This document shows positions 23,052-34,134 of a stretch of 64,000 nt of DNA, one piece after another. This stretch comes from Saturnia japonica (taxonomy: Eukaryota > Arthropoda > Insecta > Lepidoptera > Saturniidae), in assembly GCA_033032175.1 (NCBI GenBank), contig CM065328.1:9858690-9922689 (forward strand), written 5' to 3'. The notes under the pieces were generated by a model. That model did no database searches and was not told the origin of the DNA. It worked only from the letters and a program-made list of their open reading frames with translations. How positions within the stretch are numbered: position 1 is the stretch's first letter; each line of letters starts with the position of its first letter. A program made the translations under genes and the position numbers.

Positions 23052-23689
23052 CTCCCTCTCTGTGCATCCACTAAATTATTATTATTGTACCTGTTATATT
23101 AACACTTTTACAAAAAAAAAAAAAAGATAAACCTGATCGAGTTTCTTACCGGTTCTTCTCGATGTATGACATATTTTCTGAACCGGAAGTAGTGTTTTGA
23201 CGTTCTAAGTGCCTTCTTAGGGCCTAATTTGGATAACAAAATTTCGATCTTCATTTTGAGTAAGAAGAAACAACTCTGACGAATCTAACTGAAAAGTTAA
23301 TAAACCCACGAAAAAAAAAAACAGAACTGGTTTTTAAAGATCTCAAACGAATTAAGCCAATTCTCAATTCTGAAGAACATGACCTTATCTTAAAAAAAAA
23401 TGGGTTATATTCTTCTTTCAGTACTTATAGGTACTGATCTTAATCTAGGTTGCGATTTCTTAATTTCTTAATTCTTGAGTGATTATTAAAAACGAGCTAC
23501 ATTCAATGTACTTCCATTTTTGATATATCCATTGGTTTCGATTTTGTTATCATCTCCTTTCTACTATACTACTACTATTTTCTACTACGTAGATTAATAT
23601 AGGAAACCAAAGTTACCTTTTCGATGTCGTTGGACAGGTTGTAGAGAAGGGCTGATCGCATTGTAAATAATGTATACATTATTAAGTAC

Positions 23690-23935
23690 ATAGAGCCGCT
23701 TCAGCTACGCCTCGCTAAACTTGTTCTACTCTATTTGTCATGGCGAGTGTTCTGAATAGCTGCCCCACCTAAATCCCTCATATTTTCATGAAAGAACCAA
23801 AAACTCTGGTCTCCGAAACCACAGATTTACGGTAACATCCATTTCGGTACAGCTCTCGGTAAGCTGTGGAATAGTCTAATGTGCTCCTTCCTACAACAAG
23901 GAGTCCTTCAAAAGTGAAGAGATATTTGTGCAAGT
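23690..23935 (+). pseudogene. LINE ORF2 C-terminal remnant (HGECSE type)
   Basis: In one frame reads ICHGECSE, a stop, LPHLNPSYFHERTKNSG and later KESFKSE, the end of an insect LINE ORF with the conserved (Y)HGECSEEL motif. Stops and frameshifts throughout. Confidence 0.5.
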
Positions 23936-24005
23936 CATGATGACAAGTCGTTTGCCTCCGCCAGGATGTCTGAGAAGATTACGAAACTTTCTACCTACTG
24001 CCACT

Positions 24006-24490
24006 AAGATTTCTCTTGCTCAAGCCCTTTGACTTCTAGTTCTCGACTATGCTAACTCTAGCTATTTAGATCTTACTGAAGCTCAACTAGATAAACTTGA
24101 GCGACTTCAAAATTTATGTATTAGATTTATATATGGTTTATGTAAATATGACCATATCTCAGAATGTCGTATCAAGCTCAATTAGCTCCCAATTAGACTT
24201 CGCCGGAATGCTCACATTTGGTTTCCCCTGTACAGAATTCTATTTAATCCAATCACTCCTTGTTATCTGAAAAAACTTTCAGATTCCTTTATAATACGCA
24301 TACGCTTTGCCCACGGTCATCTGAGAACGTGACGCTGCAAAAACCAACATATACCACAAATTTTCTTCCTAAGTCTTTCGCAGTTTAGGCGCAAGGCTAT
24401 GATGGAATGCACTACCTATTTCTGTAACACACGCACAATCGCTTAGCATATTGAAAAAATCTGTCAAAGATTATAGCTTGTCACTTTAAT
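24006..24490 (+). pseudogene. LINE reverse-transcriptase C-terminal remnant
   Basis: Frame from 24006 reads KISLAQAL, stop TGA, LLVLDYANSSYLDLTEAQLD, KLERLQNLCIRFIYGL, KYDHISECR, stop TAG, then LPIRLRRNAHIWFPLYRILF. The LDYAN, KLERLQNLCIRF and LP(I/L)..R motifs are the standard downstream part of Jockey or CR1-clade ORF2. Two in-frame stops and later shifts show it is dead. Confidence 0.75.
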
Positions 24491-25265
24491 ACTATGTATA
24501 CGTAACTATATAACTCTTTGTTTGTATTATATTATTATATTTATAAATAATATTAAAGTAGTCTATATTTCACATAATTCTTTAACTATGGCATCAATTT
24601 ATTGTATGATTTGTATTAAATTTTATGCCGTATATAATTGTTTTTATTTTGCTGATTTCTTCTGATTTACAATCTGTAACATATCCGTCCAAAGGTTGCC
24701 TTGAAGAGATTGCTTTTAGCAATAAGACCACTTTATGTACTTATCACATAAATTTTAATGTTCAATTTTTTAAGTAACTAACGGTGTACAATAAAGATTA
24801 ATAAAATATGACCGGACTCTTGATATACTGCTGTTGGTATTAGATTACTGTATTTTTTCATACTTACGACAGTAAGAAAAAACAATAGCTTCCAGCATGA
24901 ACAGTTCTGTAAATTTTTACCTTTGCTGTACTGTAAAGATGAGAAATATTGTGCTATTTTGCAGTGCAGTATCGATTATACCTACCTTAACGTGATATAG
25001 GCACCGTAACACAGCCCGCATTACATATTGGACTGTGTTTAATATTAATGAGAGTTTACTCGTGTGTTAATTAATTAATTGACATTTAGTTACGTGTGCA
25101 AAGTTACATTGCGTTACAAGCGATTAAAGCTTTGATTATACACAATAGCAGGTTCCTTGTGTTGAAACTGTGGCTCTATACACGATTTTTATTATTTTTG
25201 CTTGTGGCAAAATTAGACTTTATAAATATTTGCGGGTTAGAAAACGACTAATACGATATAATTAA

Positions 25266-25830
25266 TTAATTTTTTGGTAGAGGTTTTGGCTTGGTTTTTA
25301 TTTTAGCTCATTCAAGGTTCTTTGATTATATTATTACCTAATATTGGTGGCATTTGCGTGATATATTATAATTTGGTTATTGTGCATACATGAAATGGAT
25401 TATATATATACCTAAACTGCAGACATGCATTTTGAGTTGTTATGTATATATGTTCTTGATTTATTTATATTTATTATATTTTATTTTATTTATTTTGTGT
25501 ATTATTATATTGAAATTATTTATAATTTTATGTTTTAGTGTTTGCTCATGTTTGTTTTTAATAAATTTAATTTCTTGTTGCACTACCGACAGTAATATTT
25601 TTTTTCTAATTAGCTCCGTTTAACTGTAAGAAAATGCTTTAAAACATTAAGCTCGCTAGTATACAAACTAAAAGTGCAATAAAGTATTCATTCATTCTAA
25701 CAAGGAAGCCATCATCGTGTACCCCATTATGAATATTAAAAAATACTGCGAAGGCTCCAAATGACACTAGCAAGTGCTTCTGCGTCACCAAAACAAGAAG
25801 AAGAAGAAGATTTTACAATACAGAACATTA
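25266..25830 (+). repeat. Dispersed repeat family D, variant with GTCACCAAAAC end
   Basis: Contains ATTGGTGGCATTTGCGTGAT, TACCTAAACTGCAGACATGC, a T-rich middle, then GACACTAGCAAGTGCTTCTG and CGTCACCAAAACAAGAAGAAG with an (AAG)n tail. The tail variant recurs inverted at 52925-52985. The long low-complexity open frame inside is not a gene. Confidence 0.55.
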
Positions 25831-25888
25831 TGATGAAGAAACTCAGATATGTCCAGACGTACCATCAGGGATAAACGTGACGCCTTAT

Positions 25889-26220
25889 TTTTGTGGCGGG
25901 ATTTTGAAGTGACGTGTTGTGGTTTTTGTTTTTTAATTCATTTAGTTAGATTTTTGACCCTATATTATGTAATATTGATGGCATTTTACGTGATATAGTT
26001 TGGTTTTTGTGCATAAGTGAAGTGGATTATAAATATAAACTAAGATCATGCATTCTGGGATCGAACAAAAACTCCTTAGATAGTTCTAACAAGGTAGCCA
26101 CCATCTTGTTAGGATACTAAAATCGCCATAAGACAGAACTATATCCACTTGATAATGGCAGTAATGGTCTTCATTAAAGAGGACTAGTTGTTAAGTTAGG
26201 AAGAAGAAGAAAAAAAGACA
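25889..26220 (+). repeat. Dispersed repeat family D, copy
   Basis: Starts TTTTTGTGGCGGGATTTTGA, then AGTGACGTGTTGTGG, CCTATATTATGTAATATTGA, AAGTGGATTATAAATATAAA, CTAACAAGGTAGCCACCATC, TCTTCATTAAAGAGGACTAG and TTGTTAAGTTAGGAAGAAGA. Other copies: 36614 (+), 58165 (+), 60805 (+), 52925 (-). Confidence 0.75.
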
Positions 26221-26713
26221 TGACGTCACTTAGTGGCTACTATACAAAAGAAATAAATTCTCTAGACAGACAAATGATAAATAAATACCTCCTTTTAAAA
26301 TGAACCTCTATAAATTTTTCTTTGTGAAAGCTTTCCTTTTGGAAATCTCGTTCGGTTCACATCCGAGTGGGTTGCTGCAGATATATTATCGAATTTCGAC
26401 CGACACAGATATCTGGTCCCGAAACCTTTTATCTGGATTGAATAGTCCGGGCTGTTTTATTGTAACCAACTTTTCTACACTCATCGAGCTAAGAGACAGA
26501 CTGTTTAGAAATTGATATTGTTTTATATTGTGTTGTCTTTTTTTATATAAGGCCCCCGGTATGGAAATTTTGAGGACTGAAATTTATAACAGTTAACAAA
26601 AGCGTTACGTTTTTCTGCGCAACGCACCTTACGCATCTTTTACTTTTTAATCACGTATGTGTACATACATGATCTTGCTTTTAGAGAAATCATTAACCAC
26701 TCAACAATGAAGA

Positions 26714-26966
26714 AATGGTGGCTCAGTTGGTAGCGTGTACGGACTCCACGTCGATCGACGTGAGTTCGAATCCTTGCAATGAACCTGAGCTTTCGGTAAA
26801 GGAAAGTGATGAAACCATAGCATAGTGGGAGGGCTTGAAAATCTGTCAGCAAACACCAATAGGTGTGTTCCGGTAGCTGCACTTGAGAGCCAGTCTTCCA
26901 CTAGGTTTAGCGTGCTACCATCTTGGGCCACATCGTCACTTAAGATCAGGTGAGATTGTGGCCACA
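26714..26966 (+). repeat. tRNA-derived SINE, best-preserved copy
   Basis: Internal Pol III promoter parts are visible: A-box TGGCTCAGTTGG at 26719-26730 and B-box AGTTCGAATCC at 26763-26773. The SINE body follows: TGATGAAACCATAGCATAGT, CACCAATAGGTGTGTTCCGG, GCTGCACTTGAGAGCCAGTC, and a 3' end at CAGGTGAGATTGTGG. The tRNA part lacks a full cloverleaf, so this is not a tRNA gene. Copies lie at 4144, 9798 (+) and 18698, 21885, 42868 (-). Confidence 0.85.
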
Positions 26967-27084
26967 ACGCTTAACTTATAATAATTTACAAAAAAACAAT
27001 CATTTGGTCGGTCGGTATGTCGGTCAATCAATCACCTCTTTGCCTACTGCACATTCAAAGCGCACTTAATAAGTAAACTGTAGA

Positions 27085-27160
27085 TAGTTTTTGGCGAGAT
27101 CTTAAAGTGACCGGTTGTGGTTTTTATGGTGTGCGATTATCGCCTTATATTAGGTACTTA
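27085..27160 (+). repeat. Family D 5' fragment beside mariner
   Basis: TTTTTGGCGAGATCTTAAAG and TGACCGGTTGTGGTTTTTAT resemble the 5' start of family D. The similarity stops where the mariner element begins, and family D does not resume on the far side. Confidence 0.5.
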
Positions 27161-27162
27161 CC

Positions 27163-28423
27163 CCTATGAAATTGCCGTTTTGTATGAAAAAAATTAAATG
27201 AATTTTTTTCATGTATTTTTTATTTGTATTAATCGAAGTAATCACCCATGCAATTAATGCATCTTTGCCAGCGCAGTGGCAGTTTATTGATGCCCTTCTT
27301 AAAGAAATCAGCTGGACGGGAGGCAACAAATTCTTCAAAGGCATTTTTACTGCCTCTCGGGTATTGAATTTTTTCCCGCCAAGAAGTTATCCAAATTCTG
27401 GAAAAGTAGTAGTCTGTAGGCGCATGGTCTGGTGAGTAGGGCGGATGACGGAGAACTTCCAACCACAGTTCTTGCAACTTGCAGACCGTCTGCTGTGCAG
27501 TATGAGGTCGCGCGTTGTCGTGCAGGAGCAGCGGAGACGAGCAATTGACCAATTCTGGTTGGAGATGTGCCAGCTTCTCTATCATTGTGTTCAGTTCTTC
27601 ACAGTACACATCTGCAGTAATGCTCTCCCCGTTTGGTAAGAAGCTGTGATGAATCACACCGGCGCTAGACTACCAAATAGTGACCATCACTTTTCTAGGG
27701 GTAAGTTTTCGTTTAGGGCATTGTTTAGGTGCTGAACCAGGATCCAACCAACTTGCTGAGCGCTTGCGGTTATCAAACAGAATCCATTTTTCATCGCAGG
27801 TAACAATGCGGTTCAAAATTCCTTCATTTGTGTGTCTGTTGAGCAGTGCAAGGCACGTCTCGATGCGTATTTCACGCTGGCGATCATTGAGTTCGTGGGG
27901 CACCCATTTGCCAAGCTTTTTTACCTTGCCAATTTGACGCAAATGGACCAATATTGTTTTGACGCTAACGTTGAAAGCTGCTGCTAATTCAGCCGTAGAT
28001 TGTGTATCATCAGCTTCCATAATCGCCTATAATTCGTCATTGTCGACCAAAGTCTTCGGACGACCGCGAGGTTCATTTTCAGGTCAAAATTCCCAGAACT
28101 GAAGCGAGCAAACCAATAACAGGTGGTGCGTTGGTTTGTAGTGTTAGCTCCGTAAACGTCGTTGATGTTGCGTGCCGCTTGTGCCGCGTTGCTGCCACGA
28201 CGGCACTCATATTCCATAATTACTCGAATTTTTAACGTATCCATGATGCCAAAAAAGATTGAAATGCGATGAAAATGTAACACTAATCAATAAACAAATG
28301 ACTACTTTTGGAAAAAGAATTCCTTGTTTTTAAAATAAAATTAATTTGAAATTAGAATTCTTAGCCAAACAAAAAATATTTTGATTTGAAATGGCCAGTA
28401 CTGCAGAACGGCAATTTCATAGG
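27163..28423 (-). mobile_element. Mariner (Tc1/mariner) element with terminal inverted repeats
   Basis: CCTATGAAATTGCCGTT at 27163-27179 is mirrored by AACGGCAATTTCATAGG ending at 28423, giving a 1261-bp element, the usual mariner size. A TA dinucleotide lies at each side (27159-27160, with two extra C on the left, and 28424-28425), as expected from TA target choice. The transposase is on the minus strand and broken. The right flank is a LINE remnant (28444-28542), into or beside which it inserted. Confidence 0.85.
27229..28244 (-). pseudogene. Mariner transposase, inactivated
   Basis: Cut-and-paste transposase of the D,D34D class. Minus-strand ATG at 28244, stop at 27229, close to the 345-residue family length. 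The N-terminal helix-turn-helix region (MDTLKIRVIMEY; ARFSSGNFDL) is followed by WVPHELNDRQ, the first catalytic Asp in VTCDEKW, the second in LHDNARPH, and the third in APTD 34 residues on. Three lesions: a one-base loss in an A-run at 28076-28079, an in-frame TAG at 28027-28029, and an in-frame TAG at 27670-27672 replacing a Trp codon. No transposase can be made from this copy. Confidence 0.9.
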
Positions 28424-28443
28424 TAAAGACCTATTATAATGCT

Positions 28444-28542
28444 TTAGTTAGGAGTCAGTTAGAATGTAACGCAATCATTTGGGCCCCACATGAAACTAAA
28501 TATAGTCTCACGTTGGAACGGGTGCAAAACAAATTTATTAGG
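28444..28542 (+). pseudogene. LINE ORF2 fragment (33 codons)
   Basis: Reads LVRSQLECNAIIWAPHETKY, then SLTLERVQNKFIR. The LVRS.LEYN...W.P and LERVQ.KF motifs belong to the post-RT region of Jockey-type ORF2. Cut on the right by a miniature element beginning CTAGCTGTGCC. The small size and clean frame suggest a short remnant, not a gene. Confidence 0.65.
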
Positions 28543-29185
28543 TACTAGCTGTGCCTCACGGTTTCACCTGTGTTTTATCCGACAAATACCGCGCCACCAA
28601 CGTGACGCACCCTTGTTGCCTATCATAATTATTGTTCTCAATTCTCGCAAGTACAAATATGTCCAAATAACATACTATAATAAGCAAAATTTAACTTCAT
28701 GAAATTGTCTTTAAGATGAAGTTACTTTCGCTCGTAAGGATTAATATGCCTTGCCTAAAAATAATGCTCATAAATAACTTTTTAATTTTCAACAAATGTT
28801 TGTCACAAAATACCTTATTGTGGCTTATGTGTAACAGATATGCATATGCTATCCCAGACTTTTTTTAGATATACTAAAGGTCAATATTTTTGTAAACCAT
28901 TGTACTTACGTATCACTAACCATTACGGCAGCACACGCGAATAGATCAGTTTAGGATCCCTTTACAGTCAACTTTAGGACTTACTTAACAAACATCAATA
29001 TTTAAGGCTAGCTGAGAGGTATAGCCTAGTTCCAGATAGCCTATAGTATTTTTCGTGAATCTGGCTGTCATATACAAAAATAATTTTTCGAATCAGACTG
29101 CTACCAGTTGTCCAGAGATTACCGTGCTTAAACAAACAAACAAACAAAAAACTCGTCCGCTTTATTAAATTATTAATAGTATAGA
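28543..29185 (+). repeat. Helitron-like miniature element, subfamily 2
   Basis: Starts TACTAGCTGTGCCTCACGGT and ends TTATTAAATTATTAATAGTA TAGAT after a run of AAAC repeats. Interior text such as CTTCATGAAATTGTCTTTAA matches the inverted copy at 6120-6727. Confidence 0.65.
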
Positions 29186-29460
29186 TGTACACTGACTGAT
29201 CAGAAACACGACAAACCAAAAGAATATCATAAATGTGTTTATCACTATGTGTATGGTGGTCGCGATCCCTACCACGTCGCTATATCACTGCATATACACC
29301 GACTGCTCTCTGAACACGACAAACCAAAAGAAAACCTTAGATGGGTTTAACACTATGTGTATGGTGGTCGCGATCCCTACCATCCCGCTATATTACTGTA
29401 TATACACTGACTAATCTTTGAACACGATAAACCAAAAGAAAATCATAGATGGTTTTTTAT
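29180..29460 (+). repeat. Tandem repeat, about 2.5 units of 107-108 bp
   Basis: ACTGACTGAT (29191), ACCGACTGCT (29298) and ACTGACTAAT (29406) mark successive units. Each continues ACACGACAAACCAAAAGAA, ATGGTGGTCGCGATCCCTAC and ends in a TATATACAC stretch. A single diverged unit is at 17393-17500. Confidence 0.85.
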
Positions 29461-30290
29461 TCTGACTGACTATACTGTTAGCGTAATGGGCCCTAAACAT
29501 AAAGAGCCACTGATGGCTTTGACAACTTCACCAAGCTTGGGGCCGAGCGCTTAAGGCATTTAGCAGCGAAATCGTATGCAACATGCGCACAAGGGTGCCA
29601 AAGTGGCCGGACCTCGGCTTGGGCTGTTACCGCGATTGTGAAAAGGTCGCAAACAGACTAATTCCCTATTCGAGCTAAACTAACGCATACATATATACAT
29701 GTCCCCGCCTCCTGGGAGAAAGGAATGAACATGTGTATTACATATGTATTTAGTATTCTGTAAACACGGTCGAAACTAACTATCGTAAAAAAAAAGGTCC
29801 CTTACAGAACCTATGTACTTATGTGGTGTGCACGTATGTATGTACATATTATGTGTAATGATGTGTGTGGGTAGCATTGCAAGTGCAGTTTCACCTGTAT
29901 CGCGCGAGCGGCTGCATGACTCAAGGGTTCTACACCGAGGGAACGGACCTAGGCTTGAGTAGCCGCAAGAGGGGGAGGATGTGACGGGTGTGCGGGAGTG
30001 AAATTAGCCACCCTTCCCTTGTGGAGGGAACGGTCGTTTCGCGGACGTGGGCGCGAGCACACTTTGTCTGGAGAGATGGTGGAATAGTATTTGTTTATTT
30101 CCTCGATCTTATCAACGGGATCGGTAAAGATATCGCGGCTGGAGCTGTTCGCGGGGGATGTTCGATTTTGGGGTGTAAGTCGCGGCGGCTTTCACCGACA
30201 GATTCGCGTGATTCAACGCAGTGTCGAAATATGATCGCGTAAAGTATCTAATACGATTCAACCGAGGGAAGTTCCATATCTTTGGTTTGT
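29453..30290 (-). pseudogene. Jockey-type retrotransposon 3' remnant
   Basis: The minus strand matches the 3' part of the Jockey element at 56243-57804: ORF2 C-terminal region (about 30290-29980), then the 3' UTR (AGGTCCCTTACAGAACCTAT in plus sense; inverted counterpart at 57405-57430) and the AGCCTTAG-type end near 29480 with a short A-tail (TTTTTTA in plus sense). No intact frame. The portion from 29650 rightwards is duplicated at 34144. Confidence 0.8.
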
Positions 30291-31460
30291 TTGGAGGATT
30301 TAGAATTGGTTAATGTTGATCTTTGACGTATGTGCGAATGTGGCGCAGCTATATGTGATGATAGGACGGAGACATGTCTTGTATAATGTAAGATAATGTC
30401 TCAGAGACATTTTGCTTAGTATCAAGGGGTGCAGTCTATGTGTATGGTATTGTAAATCATCCCTTATTTTTTAAAACGCGAAACACTGTTATTTCTACCT
30501 AAAAGCATAAATATGAATTTTCATATTCCTAAATTTAGAAATAGTGGGCTCTTCATACAATCTTTCAACCCCTATTCACCTCTTAAAGTTTTATTTTCAT
30601 GACATAAGGTAAGCCAATGTCTTTCTTCAAGATCCAACATATCTCTTTACCAAAATTCATCAAACTTGGTTTGATGCGTTCTTCATACAAACCTTCATCG
30701 CCTATTTCAAGATGTGAAATGCAACAGACAGGACAGACAGAGTTACTTTCGCATTTATAATATTAGTATGGATTATACATTTCATTATGCTGTCATTTTC
30801 TATGGTGTCATTTACCAATTAAAATACGATTTATAACACTAAATTACCCAATAACAGAATAACGAAAACAGTTTATAATAATAAATTTTTTAAATGAATT
30901 CTCTCTCTCTATACCTTTCTTTGTTTCTCTTTAACTGATACTTTAGCATGGTAAAAATAGCAAAAGATCGATTGTTGTGATGTTTTTTTTATTTTCTATA
31001 ATAGGGATTTTTATATTGTTAACACAAATCTGAAAAGTGAATAAAAAAGGTCGATTTTTGAAAGATTGATCTTTTAGAATTCAATTTTTGGTGAATCGAT
31101 ACGTAACAGTTTCATTCGAACCGATCTTTTTCAGACTGAATTGCCATCCCTAGCAGCGGTGCGTTGCATGATAATTTCCAATTTATGCTGACCCATTTTT
31201 AATATGATTTATCATATAGATCTACGGTCAAGTCATATTAGAAAGTTCAAAATTCTCTAAAACTGTAAATTTTTTAAGTTTTAAAAAAATTTCAATGATC
31301 ATCATTTTACAAACCAATTTCAAAGTTTCAGTCAATTCAACTCAAAAGCTATTTTGTAGCATTTTATCGAATAAATGTTCAACGTGATTTTTAAAATTTA
31401 TATAACTTTTTTATTTATGAACTTATTAAAGTAAAACAAACACTAAATTTTAAATGAACC
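29650..31460 (+). repeat. Long direct repeat, left copy (A)
   Basis: About 1.81 kb, near-identical by eye to 34144-35944, in the same orientation. It starts CAAACAGACTAATTCCCTAT and ends TTTTAAATGAACC. Contents: Jockey 3' UTR and ORF end (to about 30290), unassigned sequence, then about 30430-30775 a miniature-element-like tail ending CGCATTTATAATATTAGTAT. Differences from copy B are scattered substitutions and a few small indels (for example near 30800 and 30905). It ends exactly where the copia LTR begins. Confidence 0.92.
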
Positions 31461-31628
31461 TGTTGATACATAGGTGGAAATAAATAAATAAAAGGACCGA
31501 CAACTATGAAAATGCAAAGCGTATATTGATAGCACAAAAGGTTAACGAGCTTATATGTCAAATACAGAAAAAGGATATTAAATGTTGCCAACTTATTATA
31601 AATGTGGTTGTGTTCTTAATTGCCAACA
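31461..31628 (-). repeat. Copia 3' LTR (168 bp)
   Basis: On the minus strand it begins TGTTGG just after the purine tract and ends CAACA, i.e. the TG...CA ends expected of LTRs. Its outer end coincides with the point where repeat copies A and B diverge, which fixes the boundary independently. Shorter than the 276-bp LTR of Drosophila copia. Confidence 0.7.
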
Positions 31629-34003
31629 CTCCCCACAGAACGCAGACCCATTTTACTGATACAGAACAAATGTTTTTCAAAAGTAGTACCTTTAGTCAAA
31701 TTATCAGCTACCATGCTGCAACCATTTACAAATTTAAATTTTACTTTAGAGCTAACAATGTTTTCTCTAAGAAAATGTAAACGAATATCTATATGTTTAG
31801 TTTTTGGTTTATAACAGTCTGTTGATGCCAGTCGTATTGCACTTTGGTTGTCACAGTGGATGAGTAGCGCGCTGTCCTCGCCTTGACCGAGTTCGGCCTG
31901 TAGTTGCCGCAGCCACAGGGCCTCCTGGGTCGCCGCTGCCATCGCCATGTACTCAGCCTCCGCTGTAGAGAGTGCCACAGTTTGCTGTTTACACGAATTC
32001 CAAGATAAACAAGCATTCTGAAACAGAAAAGTATAACCCGTGTACGATCGTCTATCTATTGGGTCACTCGCCCAATCAGCATCACAATATCCAGTTATTT
32101 CCTTTGAGTCATCTTTAACATAGCATAGCTTTAGGTTCTTGGTTCCTTGAAGATACCTCATAATCCTTTTTATTCCAAGCCAGTGTTGATTACCTGGATT
32201 ATTACAGTATTGACTCAACTTATTAGCTGCGTAGGTAATATCAGGTCTCGTGACATATGCCAGATATATTAGACATCCCACTGCTTCCCTATATGGGATA
32301 TTTTTGTTTCCATCTTCAGGATTTTTCTCAAATTTCGCATTCACCTCTATCGGGGTACAAACCGGTTTACATTCAGACATATTGAAGCGGTCCAATACTA
32401 CATTAATGTATTTTTCTTGATCTAACATAATCATACCTGCATCTCGGTTCCTATTTATGTTTATACCAATACAATTCTTCATTTCACCTAGGTCTCTCAT
32501 ACTGCATTCTCCTTTTAACTTGTTCTTAATCTCTGTTGTTTTATCCTTATTATTTGTGAATATCAAAAGATCATCCACCCACACTGCAATGAATATGGTT
32601 ATAGACTCATTTACTAAATAATAAATACAGGGATCCACATGTGATCTTTGTAAACAAATTTTTAATAAAATATTGTTTAATTTAAGATTCCACTGCCGGC
32701 TAGCTTGTTTGAGTCCATAAATTGATTTATGTAAAATACATACTTGATCATTTTCTTTGTAGTATTCTGGTTGTGACATGTATATCTCAGTATCTATGTC
32801 ACCCTGAAGAAAAGCACTCATGGCATCCATCTGAAACATTTCTAAATCATACTTTGCAGCCAGTGAAAGTAAGAATCGAACAGATGTATATCTTACAACA
32901 GGAGCATATGTTTCATCATAGTCACTTCCTTTTCTCTGTGCATACCCTTTGATAACCAATCTTGCTTTAAAACAGATAATCTCACCTTTTTCATTTGTTT
33001 TAGTTTTGAAGACCCATTTACATGGCAAGACTCTTTTCTCAGATGATGCATCAACCAGTGACCAAGTTTTGTTTTTGATCAGAGAGTCATACTCTTCTTT
33101 CATAGCCCTTTTCCATTGGTCAGCATGAGATGATGATAATGCTTCATTTACTGTTTGTGGGTCATTTAAATTAAGTATTGGACAGAAGTAGCTTACATCA
33201 TGGTCTTCTGTTTCTGCATACTGAACAGCCTTCCGTGGACGTAAATTTATGTTTCTTATTGGTGACTCGAGATCAAACGATTGTTCTGGTATGTAAGACG
33301 AATCGTCATTCTCGCCAGACTGGTAGTCCCCGCTTGACTCACCAGTAATATGATCGGTGCTGTCTTCTAATTCTTCTTTACAGGTTTCTTCGAGTGGCTG
33401 TTTCTCCGGAATGCTACTGTTGGATGTACAAGGTAAATATATATTATTATCATATTTTTCCACATTTTCTAAAAATACTACATCTCTACTCTTTAAGATT
33501 TTATTGGTATCTGGATCAAGTATTCGGTATCCTTTGGTAGATTCACAATAACCAACAAACAATAACTTTCTGGATTTGGTGTCCCATTTTTGGCGTTTTT
33601 CTTTTGGAATTTGTGTCATTACTTTACAGCCAAATACTTTTAAAATAGACAAGTTGGGTTTCTTACCAGTCCATATCTCTATAGGAGTTTTACCATTAAT
33701 TGATTTTGTAGGTGATCTGTTAATTAGATATGCTGCCGTTGCTAGGGCCTCTGCCCAGAACTGTTTTGCAAGCTGAGCATCTAATAACATACATTATGCT
33801 CTTTCCACCAGAGTCCGGTTCACCCGTTCAGCAAGACCATTCTGCTGGGGTGAATACGGAGCACTTGTTTGATGTTCAATCCCATGTTTGTTTAAGAAAT
33901 TTTCAAATTCTCTATTGCAGTATTCTTTTCCATTATCAGAACGAACTACCTTTATTTTTCTCTCAAGTTCAGTTTCTACTTTGTTTTTGTAATCTTTGAA
34001 GAC
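31616..34003 (-). pseudogene. Copia pol fragment (integrase end, RT, RNase H)
   Basis: A polyprotein fragment that would join and copy the element's DNA. From the right: an integrase piece with SDNGKEY and PQQNGLAER, the second Asp and the Glu of the DDE triad. Then an in-frame TAA at 33794-33796, and 724 open codons to the stop at 31616. In these, CKWVFKTK opens the copia-class RT at about residue 255, the active-site VDD is at residues 405-407 (32570-32578), and RNase H carries YCDADWASDP, STAEAEYMA, HCDNQSAI and KHIDIRLHFLRE. The stop lies 12 bases inside the proposed LTR, an overlap seen in this group. Such a long open RT frame suggests a fairly young insertion despite the truncation and stop. 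Confidence 0.92.
31629..31637 (-). other. Polypurine tract
   Basis: Minus-strand TGTGGGGAG immediately before TGTTGG of the LTR: the plus-strand primer site for copia-type elements. Confidence 0.65.
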
Positions 34004-34134
34004 GGTTGTGACATGTATATCTCAGTATCTATGTCACCCTGAAGAAAAGCACTCATGGCATCCATCTGAAACATTTCTAAATCATACTTTGCAGCCAGTG
34101 AAAGTAAGAATCGAACAGATGTATATCTTACAAC
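34004..34134 (+). repeat. 131-bp duplicate of copia RT sequence at the breakpoint
   Basis: GGTTGTGACATG ... ATCTTACAAC at 34004-34134 is, as far as I can read, identical to 32769-32899 inside the copia RT region and in the same orientation. It is followed by nine bases (GGATAGTTT) of no seen origin, then repeat copy B. It reads as templated filler at a rearrangement junction. Confidence 0.9.

Larger units (their letters stand above)
31461..34003 (-). mobile_element. Copia-type LTR retrotransposon, 5'-truncated
   Basis: Minus strand. It retains the integrase C-terminal half, reverse transcriptase, RNase H, polypurine tract (31629-31637) and a 3' LTR (31461-31628). Missing: gag, protease, the first part of integrase, and the 5' LTR. 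The break at 34003/34004 is abrupt and is followed by a 131-bp repeat of internal copia sequence. One copy only, no second LTR to date it. Confidence 0.88.

Noticed and set aside
25390..25623. 77-codon hydrophobic ORF as a membrane protein
   Set aside because: It is an AT-only, low-complexity stretch inside a family D repeat; hydrophobicity follows from T-rich codons.
26714..26790. tRNA gene at the head of the SINE
   Set aside because: A- and B-boxes exist but no complete cloverleaf or anticodon stem can be formed, and the sequence continues into a SINE body repeated elsewhere.
29988..30242. 84-codon open frame on the plus strand, with an almost identical twin at 34481-34735
   Set aside because: It is antisense to the Jockey ORF2 end; the same antisense frame is visible at 57025-57237. 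Its repetition comes from the 1.8-kb duplication, not from a conserved gene.
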